DNA of 64,000 bases from Gammaproteobacteria bacterium. GTDB taxonomy: Bacteria; Pseudomonadota; Gammaproteobacteria; Pseudomonadales; Azotimanducaceae. The stretch is taken from assembly GCA_026708185.1 (NCBI GenBank), contig JAPOVK010000025.1, forward strand, positions 1 to 64,000. The letters run 5' to 3'. The notes under the pieces were generated by a model, which did not search any database, was not told where the DNA came from, and worked only from the letters and a program-made list of their open reading frames with translations. Position numbers and translations under genes: made by a program. Shown piece by piece: positions 41,501 to 51,559 of the stretch (the stretch's first letter is position 1; every line of letters starts with the position of its first letter).

Positions 41501-42050
41501 GGTGTCCAACGCGTGGGATGCGCCGCTCGGCACGATCGAACCGACGTTCCGGCTGGCCGACGTCGAACGGCCGGTCGCCGAGATGGAGTTTCATCTGCCC
41601 GTGCGGGGTTTCCGGCGCGACCGGCTCGCCGACATCCTTGCCGAGCACGGCTACGACAGCCGGATTCCGGAAGACGTCCAGACGATCAACGGCTTCCTGC
41701 ACGGCTTCATCGACCTGGTGGCACAGCACGACGGCCGCTGGTATGTGCTCGACTACAAGTCGAACTGGCTGGGTGGCAACGTCGTGGCTTACGACCCGGC
41801 GTCCATCCAAAGGTCCATGCGCCACCACGGCTACCACCTGCAGTACCTGCTCTACCTGACCGCGCTCGACCGGCTGCTGCGAGTCCGTCTGCGCGGCTAC
41901 GACTACGACCGCCACATCGGCGGGGCCTGCTACCTGTTTCTGCGCGGCATGCACCCGGATGCGCCGGGACGTGGCGTCCACTTCGACCGGCCCGGTCGTG
42001 AGTGCATAACGGCGATCGACGGCTGCCTGTCCGGAGGACGGGATGACTGA
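38544..42050 (+). CDS. recB: Exodeoxyribonuclease V subunit beta (RecB)
   Basis: A 1168-residue UvrD-type helicase with Walker A EASAGTGKTYTL (about 20-31), motif II LIDEFQDTDRLQ, VVGDPKQSIFRFRGADVYAY, VKVVTIHRAKGLEFPIVFCPFAWW and a C-terminal nuclease domain (FIDLVAQHDGRWYVLDYKSNW, holding the Asp-Lys active site). RecB is the 3'-5' helicase and nuclease. GTG 38544 overlaps the recC stop. The recD ATG overlaps its stop by eight bases. Confidence 0.95.
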   Translation: MSARSPYTAPLNGGLVVEASAGTGKTYTLTTLVARLVVEAHHRIDDLLIVTFTVAATGELRTRVWETLCAARDAAAGRTAATSQARELAGHWRKAGLLDAAEARLTRAIRDFDRANITTIHGFCQRALGEFALEAGLPFRFGVSGDGALEVESAARDFWRKEMAGEPVPLLEYARARKFLLDQSADWSGQALARSSVLRPAMSATEFARLWAKRRDAWHDAFKAARADWIAPRQPVALREFWESDAYTWRKSKTYFKDQAAFEALTAAFDANEPDLLSLGTAGYFGRESLTAQLYKNTPPPDTPPFDRLDQLAYAASQLGEFWLLGRRRGLLTEAAATLHDGVWRNRQLTFDALLSELHDALYGENANALAARMRARYPIALIDEFQDTDRLQARVFEAVYPRDGLIVVGDPKQSIFRFRGADVYAYVDAKRRLDGGQLQLTQNYRSTPRLVEAVNAVFQHDDALVLEEVGFEPAIAAGGAGELRVEDPDFDHRPFQLHVFGSSEDGKPWTKPALTDHAATHAANRVAALIGMGAAGKAVLARGQTTRPLAAADVAVLVRTGEQGRAMIRELRARGLRTVEIGTESVFDSDEAATLHRLLQALATDEAEFDAAARLRGALAAEMFDLDMADLDRLREDDRIWARWLDRARDWRRLWASGGIASLMRHLLFADDPACAGNLLAHPNGPRRLTNFLHLTDLLHDAETRHRLSRRGLLDWFAHFKAQPKRGGETAQLRLESDEDLVKVVTIHRAKGLEFPIVFCPFAWWGRKPDKNATAQYYDSESNEPVLDLQPSLKALEREQQEEFADEVRLSYVALTRAKYRCEVTWGSANDSEHAPLDWLLPADIDDFARRAPEAISVLDATVADEATTVPRPDLGNETLRARELNRPLGGTRQLTSYSALTAGMSAAHDEAVDEPDHDADEPLAETPAEPALDVFGFPAGSRAGNCLHEILERHVEHGDMEATCRDALARYGIDAKWLPVAQSMVSNAWDAPLGTIEPTFRLADVERPVAEMEFHLPVRGFRRDRLADILAEHGYDSRIPEDVQTINGFLHGFIDLVAQHDGRWYVLDYKSNWLGGNVVAYDPASIQRSMRHHGYHLQYLLYLTALDRLLRVRLRGYDYDRHIGGACYLFLRGMHPDAPGRGVHFDRPGRECITAIDGCLSGGRDD

Positions 42051-43743
42051 CCTAGCCGCCTTGACCGACGCAGGCGTCCTTGCGGACATAGACCGCTACT
42101 TCGGCGAGTCCTTAGCCGATCTCGGTGGCACGCCGGAGATATGTCTGTCTGCTGCCGTGGTGAGCGCGATGTACAGGGCCGGCCATGCTTGCCTCCCACT
42201 GGCGGAGGCGGGAAAGCCGATCAACGAGGTGGCACCTAGGGCGACGAACGAAATCGACGAGGCGATGGGCCAGGCAACCGGAGTGCGACTGCCTGCGCAC
42301 GATGCGTGGCGCGACGCTTTGGCTGCGAGCCCGGTGGTTGCGACCGACGGTGCCTTCGATCCGCCGCGTCCCCTCGTCCTCGATCAGGACCGCCTGTACC
42401 TGCATCGTCTGCATCAGGCGGAATGCCGGCTCGCTGCACGGATGCTCGCGCTCGCGGCCCGGCGTGCGCCCGAGCCGGTACCGGACGCCACCGGCTTCTC
42501 AGACATTCCTGACGCTGCGATCAAGGCCGCGATGGACGGGCTTTGCATCGTCACCGGCGGCCCCGGCACCGGCAAGACGACCTTGGCGGCCAGCCTCATC
42601 GGGCTGCTCGTGGCCACCGGCACCGCCAAGCCCTCGCGGATCGGCCTCGTCGCGCCAACGGGCAAGGCCGCGACGCGCCTGCAGGAGGCCGTTAAGAGTC
42701 AGCTTGGTGAACGCAGCCTCAGCAGCCGCGTTCCCGCCCTCGCCGGTTTCCAACCGGACGCCAGCACTATCCATCGTCTGCTGAACCGCCCGGCGTTGCC
42801 GCTCGACGCGTTGATCGTCGACGAATGCTCGATGGTCGACCTCTCACTGATGACACGCCTCGCCGACGCCCTGCCGGACGCCTGCCGGCTCGTCCTGCTC
42901 GGCGACGCCGAGCAGCTCGCGTCGGTGGAGCCCGGGTCCGTGTTCAGCGACCTGTGCGGCGTCGGCGAGGAATCCCCTCTCGCCCACTGCATCGTCCGCC
43001 TGACCCACAGCCATCGATTCGACCCCGCCCAGGGCATCGGCCGCCTGGCTGACGCCATAGTTCGCGGCGACGCCACCGCGGCTCTGGCCACGCTGCGTTC
43101 GGACGCCGACGGGCAGACCTGCCTGGCCCCCCTCGATGACGAAATCGCGTTCGAGTCCTTCGCTGACGAATGCGCCACCCAATGGCGCGGGCACATCACG
43201 GCGCTGCGCACAGAGCCGGGGGCCGCCCTGCCGTTCCCGTCGCGCCGCGTTCTCTGCGCCCACCGCCACGGCCCCTACGGCGTCAACCGCCTCAACCGCT
43301 TGGTGGAACGTCGCCTACGCGAAATCGGTGCGATCAGCGACGAAGAGTTCTTCGTCGGCCGCCCGATCATCGTGACGCGCAACGATCGCCACACGGGCCT
43401 GTCCAACGGCGATACCGGCGTTGTCGTAGACACCGACGGGCGACACCAGGTCTGGTTCCCGGAGTTGGACAACGCCGAGGGTCGATTCCTGGTCTCCCCG
43501 TACCGGCTACCCCAGCACGAGAGCTTCTTCGCGCTCACCGTTCACCGCGCACAAGGCTCCGAGTATGACGAAGTGCTGTTCGTGCCCGGGCGCGCCGAGT
43601 CGCCGGTGTGCACGCGCGAGTTGTTCTACACCGCCGTCACGCGGGCCAGGGAGCGGGTCACCGTGCTTGCCCAGGAACCGGCCGTTGAGGCTGCCGTCGA
43701 GCGCGTCACGACCCGCGCAAGTGGACTGGGCACTCGGCTCTAG
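42043..43743 (+). CDS. recD: Exodeoxyribonuclease V subunit alpha (RecD)
   Basis: The 566-residue SF1B helicase has Walker A GGPGTGKTT, the motif II DECSMVDLSLM, DAEQLASVEPGSVF and a C-terminal SH3-like/motif VI region (FFALTVHRAQGSEYDEVLFV and ELFYTAVTRARERV). RecD is the fast 5'-3' motor of RecBCD. The start overlaps recB by eight bases. The order recC-recB-recD is the same as in many gammaproteobacteria, without ptrA between. Confidence 0.95.
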   Translation: MTDLAALTDAGVLADIDRYFGESLADLGGTPEICLSAAVVSAMYRAGHACLPLAEAGKPINEVAPRATNEIDEAMGQATGVRLPAHDAWRDALAASPVVATDGAFDPPRPLVLDQDRLYLHRLHQAECRLAARMLALAARRAPEPVPDATGFSDIPDAAIKAAMDGLCIVTGGPGTGKTTLAASLIGLLVATGTAKPSRIGLVAPTGKAATRLQEAVKSQLGERSLSSRVPALAGFQPDASTIHRLLNRPALPLDALIVDECSMVDLSLMTRLADALPDACRLVLLGDAEQLASVEPGSVFSDLCGVGEESPLAHCIVRLTHSHRFDPAQGIGRLADAIVRGDATAALATLRSDADGQTCLAPLDDEIAFESFADECATQWRGHITALRTEPGAALPFPSRRVLCAHRHGPYGVNRLNRLVERRLREIGAISDEEFFVGRPIIVTRNDRHTGLSNGDTGVVVDTDGRHQVWFPELDNAEGRFLVSPYRLPQHESFFALTVHRAQGSEYDEVLFVPGRAESPVCTRELFYTAVTRARERVTVLAQEPAVEAAVERVTTRASGLGTRL

Positions 43744-43756
43744 CAATAGCCGGACT

Positions 43757-45019
43757 TCACGGGGCGCCGTCGGGCGCGCCCACCACCCCGCGGGAGATCA
43801 TGGCCTCGATGTCATACGCATCGACGCCCGCCTGAGCCAGGACTTCGCGGGTATGCCGGCCAAGCACGGGCGATGGCGCCGCGCTGGCCAGTGGCGTGGC
43901 CGAGAACTTCACCGGGGGCGCCACCACCGTCATCGGGCCGACCTGCTCGTGATCCAGCCGCACAACGTAGTCGTTCGCCAGCACCTGCGCATCGGTCAGC
44001 ACCTGGTCCTTCAGCAGCACAGGACCCGCCGGCACGCTGATGCGCTCGAACTCGGCAAGCCAGTGCGCAACCGGTCGACCGCGGATCGCCGCTGCGACCC
44101 GGCCGCGCATGGCACGCGTGTGCGCCGCGATGTCCTCGGGCACGAAACCCTCCTGGTCGAGCGTCGGGTCGGTCACGCCGAGCACCGCGACGGCCCGTCG
44201 CTGCAGGCCGCGTCCGCCCGCGGCCAACGCCAGCAACCCGTCCTGCGCCTGGAAGACGCCGTAGTACGGCGGTTCGATCGCCGGCTTGACGGTGTTCCGG
44301 TGCTCCAGGACGTCCCCGAGCGACCGCCCATCCCGGAAGGCGCGCTCCAGGTAGTCGACGAAGTCGTCCCGCCAGCCGTCCACTGCGTCGATATGGTTAA
44401 CCGAGTTGTTCTGCAAGACCAGCGCAGCCTGCAGCAGGGACACGTCGAGACGTTGGCCCCGCCCGCGGCGCTCGCGGTCGTAGAGGGCGGTGGCGATGCC
44501 CCAGGCCAGGAGCATGGCGGCCGTGTAGTCGACCACCGGGTCGTTCAGCGGCACCGGACCGTCCGCCCCCACCGGTGCGAGACCCGTATAGGCCTGCAGG
44601 ACCATGTCCATGCCCGCCTTGTGGCTGAGCGGTCCGTGCTTGCCGAAACCGGTGTTCTCGGCGTAGATCAGTCGGGCGTTGGTCGCCGCGAGCGTGTCGT
44701 AGTCCAAGCCAAGTTCTGCCGCCTGCCCCGGACGGAAGTTCGCGATCACGACATCCGTGCGATCGAGTAGGCGATGCAAGGCCTGCAGCACATCGGCGTC
44801 GGAGAGCTTCACGGCGATGCTGCGCTTGCCGCGGTTCTTGTTCAGGAACTGGCGCGCCTCGGTCGGCGACAGCCGCGTCCCGTTGCGACGCGCATCGTCG
44901 CCGTGCAGCGGCTCCACCTTGATGACGTCGGCACCGCCGTCGGCCATCAACTGCCCGCAATAGGGCGCGGCGATGAAGCGCCCGAACTCGACGACGGTCA
45001 ACCCATGGAACGGACCCAC
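43757..45019 (-). CDS. CaiB/BaiF-family (class III) CoA-transferase
   Basis: A 420-residue CoA-transferase with the family's N-terminal GLTVVEFGRFIAAPYCGQLMADGGADVIKVEP, the nucleophilic Asp138 in KAGMDMVLQAYTGL, and GVFQAQDGLLALAAGG. Family members move CoA between carboxylic acids such as oxalate, carnitine or bile acid derivatives; the substrate is not evident. The GTG start has an excellent AGGAGG five bases upstream. It converges with recD and is divergent from the ankyrin gene. Confidence 0.92.
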   Translation of the reverse strand: MGPFHGLTVVEFGRFIAAPYCGQLMADGGADVIKVEPLHGDDARRNGTRLSPTEARQFLNKNRGKRSIAVKLSDADVLQALHRLLDRTDVVIANFRPGQAAELGLDYDTLAATNARLIYAENTGFGKHGPLSHKAGMDMVLQAYTGLAPVGADGPVPLNDPVVDYTAAMLLAWGIATALYDRERRGRGQRLDVSLLQAALVLQNNSVNHIDAVDGWRDDFVDYLERAFRDGRSLGDVLEHRNTVKPAIEPPYYGVFQAQDGLLALAAGGRGLQRRAVAVLGVTDPTLDQEGFVPEDIAAHTRAMRGRVAAAIRGRPVAHWLAEFERISVPAGPVLLKDQVLTDAQVLANDYVVRLDHEQVGPMTVVAPPVKFSATPLASAAPSPVLGRHTREVLAQAGVDAYDIEAMISRGVVGAPDGAP

Positions 45020-45124
45020 ATCCGCCTCCTCATTCCCATGCCGCGAGGATCATACGCTGCCAACAGCCGCGGTCGCGGGCTGCCTTCCGCTATAGTCACC
45101 CCGCGACGCTGGTGCAGACGGACG

Positions 45125-45847
45125 ATGCTGAGCCTAGACAAGGACGACCCTCGGGCCATCGAGATCACGGCGGCGATCCGGGTTGGCGACACCGACCGGG
45201 TTGCCGCCGCCTTGAAGGCCAATCCGGGACTTGAGACAGCGGTGATCCGCGACGGCAAGGGCGCCGGACGCACACTCCTGCACATGGCCACGGATTGGCC
45301 AGGCCACTTTTCGAACGTGGCCGCCACGATCGCGGTGCTGGCCAGCGCCGGCGCGGATCCAAACGCCGGGCTCTACGACTCGCCGATCGATGCATGCGAG
45401 ACGCCGTTGCACTGGGCCGCCTCTTCGGACGACGTTGCGGCCATCGACGCCTTGCTTGACAACGGCGCGGACATCGAAGCCCCGGGCGCCGTCTTGACCT
45501 GGGGGACGGCGATGTCGGACGCGGTGATCTTCGCCCAGTGGAACGCCGCTCGCCGTCTGCTCGCACGCGGGGCGAAGACGACCCTCACGCAAGCCGCGGC
45601 GCTGGGTCTCCTCGACCGCGTCCGCGAACTGTGCACGGGGAGCGAACCGGCGAGGAACGAGGTCACTGCGGCGCTCTGGCACGCGTGTCGCGGCGGGCAG
45701 CAGTCCACGGCGGACTACCTGCTCGGCCAAGGCGCCGACCTGCATTGGGTCGGGTTCAAGGACTGGACGCCGCTGCAGGCCGCCGAGGACAGCGGCAACC
45801 ACGCCCTTGTCGACGCGCTATGCTCCCGGGGCGCTCGCCGCGCTTAG
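45125..45847 (+). CDS. Ankyrin-repeat protein
   Basis: The 240-residue protein has several ankyrin repeats: AGRTLLHMATDWPG, ETPLHWAASSDDVAAIDALLDNGADIEAPGAV, NAARRLLARGA and DWTPLQAAEDSGNHALVDAL. Ankyrins bind proteins; in bacteria they are often effectors or cytoplasmic scaffolds. No signal peptide or secretion motif is visible. TATAGT at 45091-45096 may be a -10 box. A similar ankyrin gene lies at 59068. Confidence 0.85.
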   Translation: MLSLDKDDPRAIEITAAIRVGDTDRVAAALKANPGLETAVIRDGKGAGRTLLHMATDWPGHFSNVAATIAVLASAGADPNAGLYDSPIDACETPLHWAASSDDVAAIDALLDNGADIEAPGAVLTWGTAMSDAVIFAQWNAARRLLARGAKTTLTQAAALGLLDRVRELCTGSEPARNEVTAALWHACRGGQQSTADYLLGQGADLHWVGFKDWTPLQAAEDSGNHALVDALCSRGARRA

Positions 45848-45863
45848 GCCGGAGGCATTCGCG

Positions 45864-47390
45864 TCACGGCGCTCGGCAATCGAAACTCGCCGCGTCGTCC
45901 TTGTCGCCTTCGCCGCGGTAGCGCGCCAGTTCCGGATAGGGGCACAACGGGCGACTGAAGCGACGCTGCTGCGCAACGCTCTCGTCAGGCGCCAAGTGCG
46001 CCATCTCGACCGGTTCCGGCGTCTTGGCGACGAGCCGGTCAGGCGCCGTCCCCTGCTCGCGCCAAGCGACCAGCGGCTCGACGTAATCCGTCTCCCAAGC
46101 GCCGGGCCCGCCGGCGCAATGCACCATGCCGGGCACCATGAACAGCCGTAGGAAGTCGTCGGTGGCCCAGTCGCCCATGGTCTGCTTGACGCCATTCAGG
46201 TAGTCGATAGCGCGTTGCGGGCGCAGTGGGAAGTCATTCCATCCTTGATACATCAATAACTTGCCACCGCGATCACGAAACTCGCTCAAGTCGTAGGTGC
46301 CGACGTCCAAGGGCGACGTGGCATCGGCGATCACGTCCCGATCCGCCACGGGGTCGAAGACTTCGACGTCGAAGCCCGGCGTGTGGCGCATCATCAACGT
46401 CAGCAGTTCGCCTACCCCGGCGAGAATGGACTCGCCGCCGAAGGCCTCGTTGGGGAGCATCCAGAATCGCCAGTCGCCGGCCGCCTCCGCGCCGGGCGGC
46501 ACGCCCGGCGAGAGCACGTTGCCGTCGGCGTCGGTCATGTCCGCGTAGACGAAGCGGGCCGTGTCGATCTGGCCGGCCGTCAGGCAGCCGTCCGTTTCGC
46601 CGTCTTCGCACAGGAGCGCACCGGCGTCGAAGACCTCGCTCGTACACAGACGCGGGTCGTTGATCACCCCGTCCTCCACGCCGTCCAAGCCATCGCAGGC
46701 TTTGCGCGATGCGTTGTCGAGGACGCGCAGGGCGTCCGGCGTGAGCGGGTTCTTGCTGTGCACGCGGTGGACGCCGACCGCCCACGGCACGAACTCCTCG
46801 AATCGAAACACGGGCGCGCCGGCGATGATGCCGTCGTAGTCGTTCGGGAACCGAGTCGCTTCCAGCATGGCGGCACGGCCGCCGTTCGAGCACCCCTGAA
46901 GGTACGAGAACTCGATGTCCCGGCCATAGAAATGCGTGACGATCCGTTTCGCGGCCTGGGTCGCGAGGTGGACGCCGCGATAGGCGTAGTCCAACAGCGC
47001 CTCCGGTTGCCGGTAGAACGCGTTGCCCTCGCTCGCTTCGTGACCCGTGTCTGTCGACGCCATCGCGAACCCGCGCGACAGGAGGCTGGTCGTATCGCCG
47101 ATGACGCCTGCGCCCCCGCCGACGGTCGAGAACATGAGGCGACCGTTCCAGGTCACCTCGTTGGCGACGATGGGCATCCTCACCTCGAAGCGAATGGCCC
47201 GGTTGATCACGCCGCGAACCCTGCAGTGCCAAGGGGCTTCGTCGGTTCCCAGCACCTCGATCCCCGGCTCGATCGCGTGGGAAAGATCCGTGAGCCGTAC
47301 GAGGTTGTGGCACCTGAGCCCCCAGGCGCCGGCCGTCGCAGGCAATGCGAAAAGCACAAGGACGCTGGCGACAAGGGTTGCCTTTGCCAT
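45864..47390 (-). CDS. Tannase/feruloyl esterase-family hydrolase, secreted
   Basis: The 508-residue protein starts with a signal peptide (MAKATLVASVLVLFALPATAGA) and shows the tannase-family CS-D-HC pattern: Ser nucleophile in GCSNGGRAAML and the histidine in GMVHCAGGPG, with the neighbouring cysteines that form the family's disulfide. Tannases and feruloyl esterases cut ester bonds of plant phenolics; substrate here is unknown. The ATG at 47390 was chosen over the one nine bases upstream, which would add three residues. Many cysteines suggest a secreted, disulfide-rich fold. Confidence 0.88.
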   Translation of the reverse strand: MAKATLVASVLVLFALPATAGAWGLRCHNLVRLTDLSHAIEPGIEVLGTDEAPWHCRVRGVINRAIRFEVRMPIVANEVTWNGRLMFSTVGGGAGVIGDTTSLLSRGFAMASTDTGHEASEGNAFYRQPEALLDYAYRGVHLATQAAKRIVTHFYGRDIEFSYLQGCSNGGRAAMLEATRFPNDYDGIIAGAPVFRFEEFVPWAVGVHRVHSKNPLTPDALRVLDNASRKACDGLDGVEDGVINDPRLCTSEVFDAGALLCEDGETDGCLTAGQIDTARFVYADMTDADGNVLSPGVPPGAEAAGDWRFWMLPNEAFGGESILAGVGELLTLMMRHTPGFDVEVFDPVADRDVIADATSPLDVGTYDLSEFRDRGGKLLMYQGWNDFPLRPQRAIDYLNGVKQTMGDWATDDFLRLFMVPGMVHCAGGPGAWETDYVEPLVAWREQGTAPDRLVAKTPEPVEMAHLAPDESVAQQRRFSRPLCPYPELARYRGEGDKDDAASFDCRAP

Positions 47391-47483
47391 GGGATCCAAC
47401 CGGTCAATACGAAGCGTCGCAGCTTACCACCCCGTCCACGTTGGCACCTTGTCGCGCCGCACGTCTTACCCCAAACTCGCCCG

Positions 47484-48128
47484 ATGCTTGAGACCATAGA
47501 GATCGACGCCCGCGACGCCGCCGGCACGGTGATCTGGCTGCACGGGCTTGGCGCCGACGGCAACGACTTCGAACCGGTGGCGGCCATGCTCGACTTGGCG
47601 AACCCGGTGCGTTTCGTGTTCCCGCATGCACCGACGCGGGCAGTGACCATCAACGGCGGCATGGAGATGCGCGCCTGGTACGACGTGGATCCTCGCGCGC
47701 CGCTTTCCGGAACTGCGGACATCGAAACATCGGCTAGCCAAGTCGAGGAACTCGTCGAGGCCGAGGAGGCCCGCGGCATCCCCCGAGACCGGGTCGTGCT
47801 CGCCGGCTTCTCACAAGGCGGCGTCATCGCCTTGCACCTCGGCCTTCGCTCCACCGCCCGATTCGCCGGCATCATGGCGCTGTCGACCTACGTGCACGAC
47901 CATGAACACATCGGCGAGGAAGTCAGCTTCGCAAGCATCGACGTGCCGATCCTCATGGCGCACGGCCAAATGGATCCCATGATCCCCATCGCCCGCGCCA
48001 TCACCTCCCGCGAGAGCCTGACCAGCCTCGGCTACGACGTCGACTGGCGCGTCTACGGGATGGGGCACCAAGTCTGTCCCGAGGAAATTGCCGACATCTC
48101 GGCCTGGCTCGACGCCCGTTTCGGCTAG
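47484..48128 (+). CDS. Carboxylesterase/phospholipase, alpha/beta hydrolase
   Basis: The 214-residue enzyme has HGLGADGNDF near the N-terminus, the nucleophile elbow VVLAGFSQGGVIAL, Asp in HGQMDPMIPI and His in YGMGHQVCPEEI, a complete catalytic triad in the acyl-protein thioesterase/carboxylesterase family. It hydrolyses short acyl esters or thioesters. The ATG at 47484 gives MLETIEIDARDAAGTVIWLHG. It is divergent from the tannase gene. Confidence 0.9.
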   Translation: MLETIEIDARDAAGTVIWLHGLGADGNDFEPVAAMLDLANPVRFVFPHAPTRAVTINGGMEMRAWYDVDPRAPLSGTADIETSASQVEELVEAEEARGIPRDRVVLAGFSQGGVIALHLGLRSTARFAGIMALSTYVHDHEHIGEEVSFASIDVPILMAHGQMDPMIPIARAITSRESLTSLGYDVDWRVYGMGHQVCPEEIADISAWLDARFG

Positions 48129-48141
48129 CAAACCACGGCCT

Positions 48142-48170
48142 GCGCGGCGAAATCTATATAATCGCCGCGC
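48142..48170 (+). promoter_or_regulatory. Candidate argC promoter with a -10 box inside an inverted repeat
   Basis: TATAAT (48157-48162) is inside the 13-base spacer of a perfect inverted repeat, GCGCGGCG and CGCCGCGC, ending 22 bases before the argC ATG. The AT-rich spacer contrasts with the GC-rich arms. It may be an operator or a regulated promoter. Confidence 0.5.
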
Positions 48171-48191
48171 CGTGCCACCTTTGCCCCTGCC

Positions 48192-49178
48192 ATGACCTAT
48201 ACCGTGTTCATCGACGGCCAAGCCGGCACGACGGGTCTGGAACTGGCCGCGCGCCTCTCGACACACCCGCTCATCGACCTGCTCGCCATCGAAAACCGGT
48301 TCCGCAAGGACGCGGAGCGCCGTCGCAGCCTGTTCGAACAAGCGGACGTGGTGGCGCTCTGCCTGCCCGACGACGCCGCCCGCGAGGCGGTGCGGCTCGA
48401 GCCCGGTGCACGCTTCCTCGACGCCAGCACCGCCCACCGGACGAGCCCGGACTGGACCTACGGCCTGCCCGAACTCGGCGAAGGCCAGCGCGAGGCGATC
48501 CACGCAAGCGCGCGGGTCGCGAACCCGGGCTGCTATCCCACGGGTTTCGTGCTGTCCATTCGACCGTTGATCGAAGCCGGGCTGCTCGACCCCGCCCTGC
48601 CCCTGCGGCTGAACGCCGTCTCGGGCTACTCGGGGGGCGGCAAAAGCATGATCGCCAAGTACCAGTCGTGCGACAAGCCGGCCTTGCGGACCCGGCCGTA
48701 CGGTTTCGGCCTGGCCCACAAGCACGTGCCCGAAATGCACCGCTACGCGAAGACGGACTCGGCCCCGCTGTTCACACCTTCCGTCGGCCACTACTACCGC
48801 GGGATGCTCGTCCAGGTGGCGCTCTTCACACGCGAACTCAGTGGCAAGGCGAAGCCCTCCGACGTCTGGCGCGCGCTCGCCGACCGCTACCGTGACGAAC
48901 CCTTCGTCCATGTCCACGGCCTGCACCCGGAGAACGCGCTGGACGACGGATTCCTGTCGCCGACATCGCGCAACGGCTCTAACCACCTCGATCTCATGGT
49001 CTTTGCCAGCGACGAGCAACTGCTTATCGTGAGTCGCTACGACAACCTCGGCAAGGGAGCGGCAGGCGCTGCCGTACAGAACCTCAACCTGATGCTCGGT
49101 CTGACGGAGACCGAAGGTCTGCTCGTCGCACCGGCGACATGCGGCGATGGCCAAGGGAGTCCCAACGAGAATGTCTGA
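48192..49178 (+). CDS. argC: N-acetyl-gamma-glutamyl-phosphate reductase, type 2
   Basis: The 328-residue protein has the NADP-binding DGQAGTTGLELAARL, the catalytic Cys in VANPGCYPTGF and the motif SGYSGGGKSM of the type-2 ArgC. It reduces N-acetylglutamyl phosphate in arginine synthesis. It starts an overlapping block of seven plus-strand genes or so; no other arg genes are in this window. The aspartate aminotransferase gene overlaps its end by eight bases. Confidence 0.93.
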   Translation: MTYTVFIDGQAGTTGLELAARLSTHPLIDLLAIENRFRKDAERRRSLFEQADVVALCLPDDAAREAVRLEPGARFLDASTAHRTSPDWTYGLPELGEGQREAIHASARVANPGCYPTGFVLSIRPLIEAGLLDPALPLRLNAVSGYSGGGKSMIAKYQSCDKPALRTRPYGFGLAHKHVPEMHRYAKTDSAPLFTPSVGHYYRGMLVQVALFTRELSGKAKPSDVWRALADRYRDEPFVHVHGLHPENALDDGFLSPTSRNGSNHLDLMVFASDEQLLIVSRYDNLGKGAAGAAVQNLNLMLGLTETEGLLVAPATCGDGQGSPNENV

Positions 49179-50390
49179 CCGATCCGAGCTGGAGTCGCGC
49201 TACCTTGCCCTGAAGGGCGCGAACCTCGCGCTCGACCTCACCCGCGGCAAGCCCGCGGCCGACCAGTTGGACCTCTCCAATGCCCTGGACGGCATCCTGG
49301 CGGGGAACTACTGCGCCGAGGACGGCACGGATGTGCGCAACTACGGCAACCTGCGCGGTCTCCCCGAGGCACGTGCCCTCGGCGCGCGCCTCCTCGATGT
49401 CGATCCGGACGAGGTCATGGCCGGCGGAAACGCCAGCCTGACGATCATGTTCTTCGTCCTCGATGCGGCCATGAACGCCGGCCTCCGCAGCGCCCCGTGG
49501 CGTGAATCGGGTCCGGCCAAGGCGATTTGCCCCGTGCCCGGCTACGACCGGCATTTCGTCGTCGCCGAGGCGGTGGGCATGGAGCTGGTGAGCGTGCCGA
49601 TGACCGACGACGGACCGGACATGGACGCCGTCGAGGACCTTGTCGCCAACGACCCCGCGATCCGGTGCATCTGGTGCGTGCCGAAGTACTCCAACCCCAC
49701 CGGTTGCATCTATTCGCCGGAAACTGTGCGCCGACTCGCCGCGTTGCCGCGCAAGGCCGCAGGCTCGTTCCTGGTGCTATGGGACAACGCCTACGCCGTG
49801 CACGACTTCCACTTTCCGCCGCGACCTCTGACGCCGATACTGCCCTTGGCGAAGGCTGCGGGCACGGTCGACTCGATCGCCATGTTCGCATCGACCTCGA
49901 AGGTCACATTCTCCGGCGGCGGGATCGCCTTTCTCGGCGGTTCCGAGAACTTCCTGGCCGCCATGGACGCCCGGCTCTCGACGTACATGATCGGGCCGGA
50001 CAAGGTGAATCAGCTTCGCCACGTGCGCTTCCTGGGCGACGGACTCGAAGAACACATGCGCGCGCACGCCGACCTTGCCCGCCCGAAATTCGAAGCGGTC
50101 CAGCGCGGTCTCGAACGCGGCCTGGCCGGGACCGGCCTCGCGACCTGGACCAAGCCCGAGGGCGGCTATTTCGTCTCGGTCGATACCGTGCCGGGGCTCG
50201 CGAAGTCCGTAGTCGCCCTCGCCGCCGAGCTGGGCGTAGCGCTGACGCCGGCAGGTGCGACCTTCCCGCACGGCAAGGATCCGGAAGACCGCAACATCCG
50301 CCTGGCGCCGACCTTCGCCACCCTCGAGGAAGTCGAGGCTAGCGTGGATGTCTTCACCCTCTGCGTCCGACTTGCGGCGGCGCAACGCGG

Positions 50391-50394
<4 letters not shown>
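49171..50394 (+). CDS. Aspartate aminotransferase-type PLP enzyme (fold I)
   Basis: The 407-residue product resembles the AspT-like group with a MocR-type layout: LDLTRGKPAADQLDLS at the N-terminus, PKYSNPTGCIYS, DNAYAVHDF and the PLP lysine in FASTSKVTFSGGGIAFLGG. It probably moves amino groups between aspartate and 2-oxoglutarate. I chose ATG 49171 over 49147; it overlaps argC by eight bases. The neighbouring helicase follows with a 4-base ATGA overlap. Confidence 0.85.
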
Positions 50395-51557
<1,163 letters not shown>

Positions 51558-51559
51558 CA

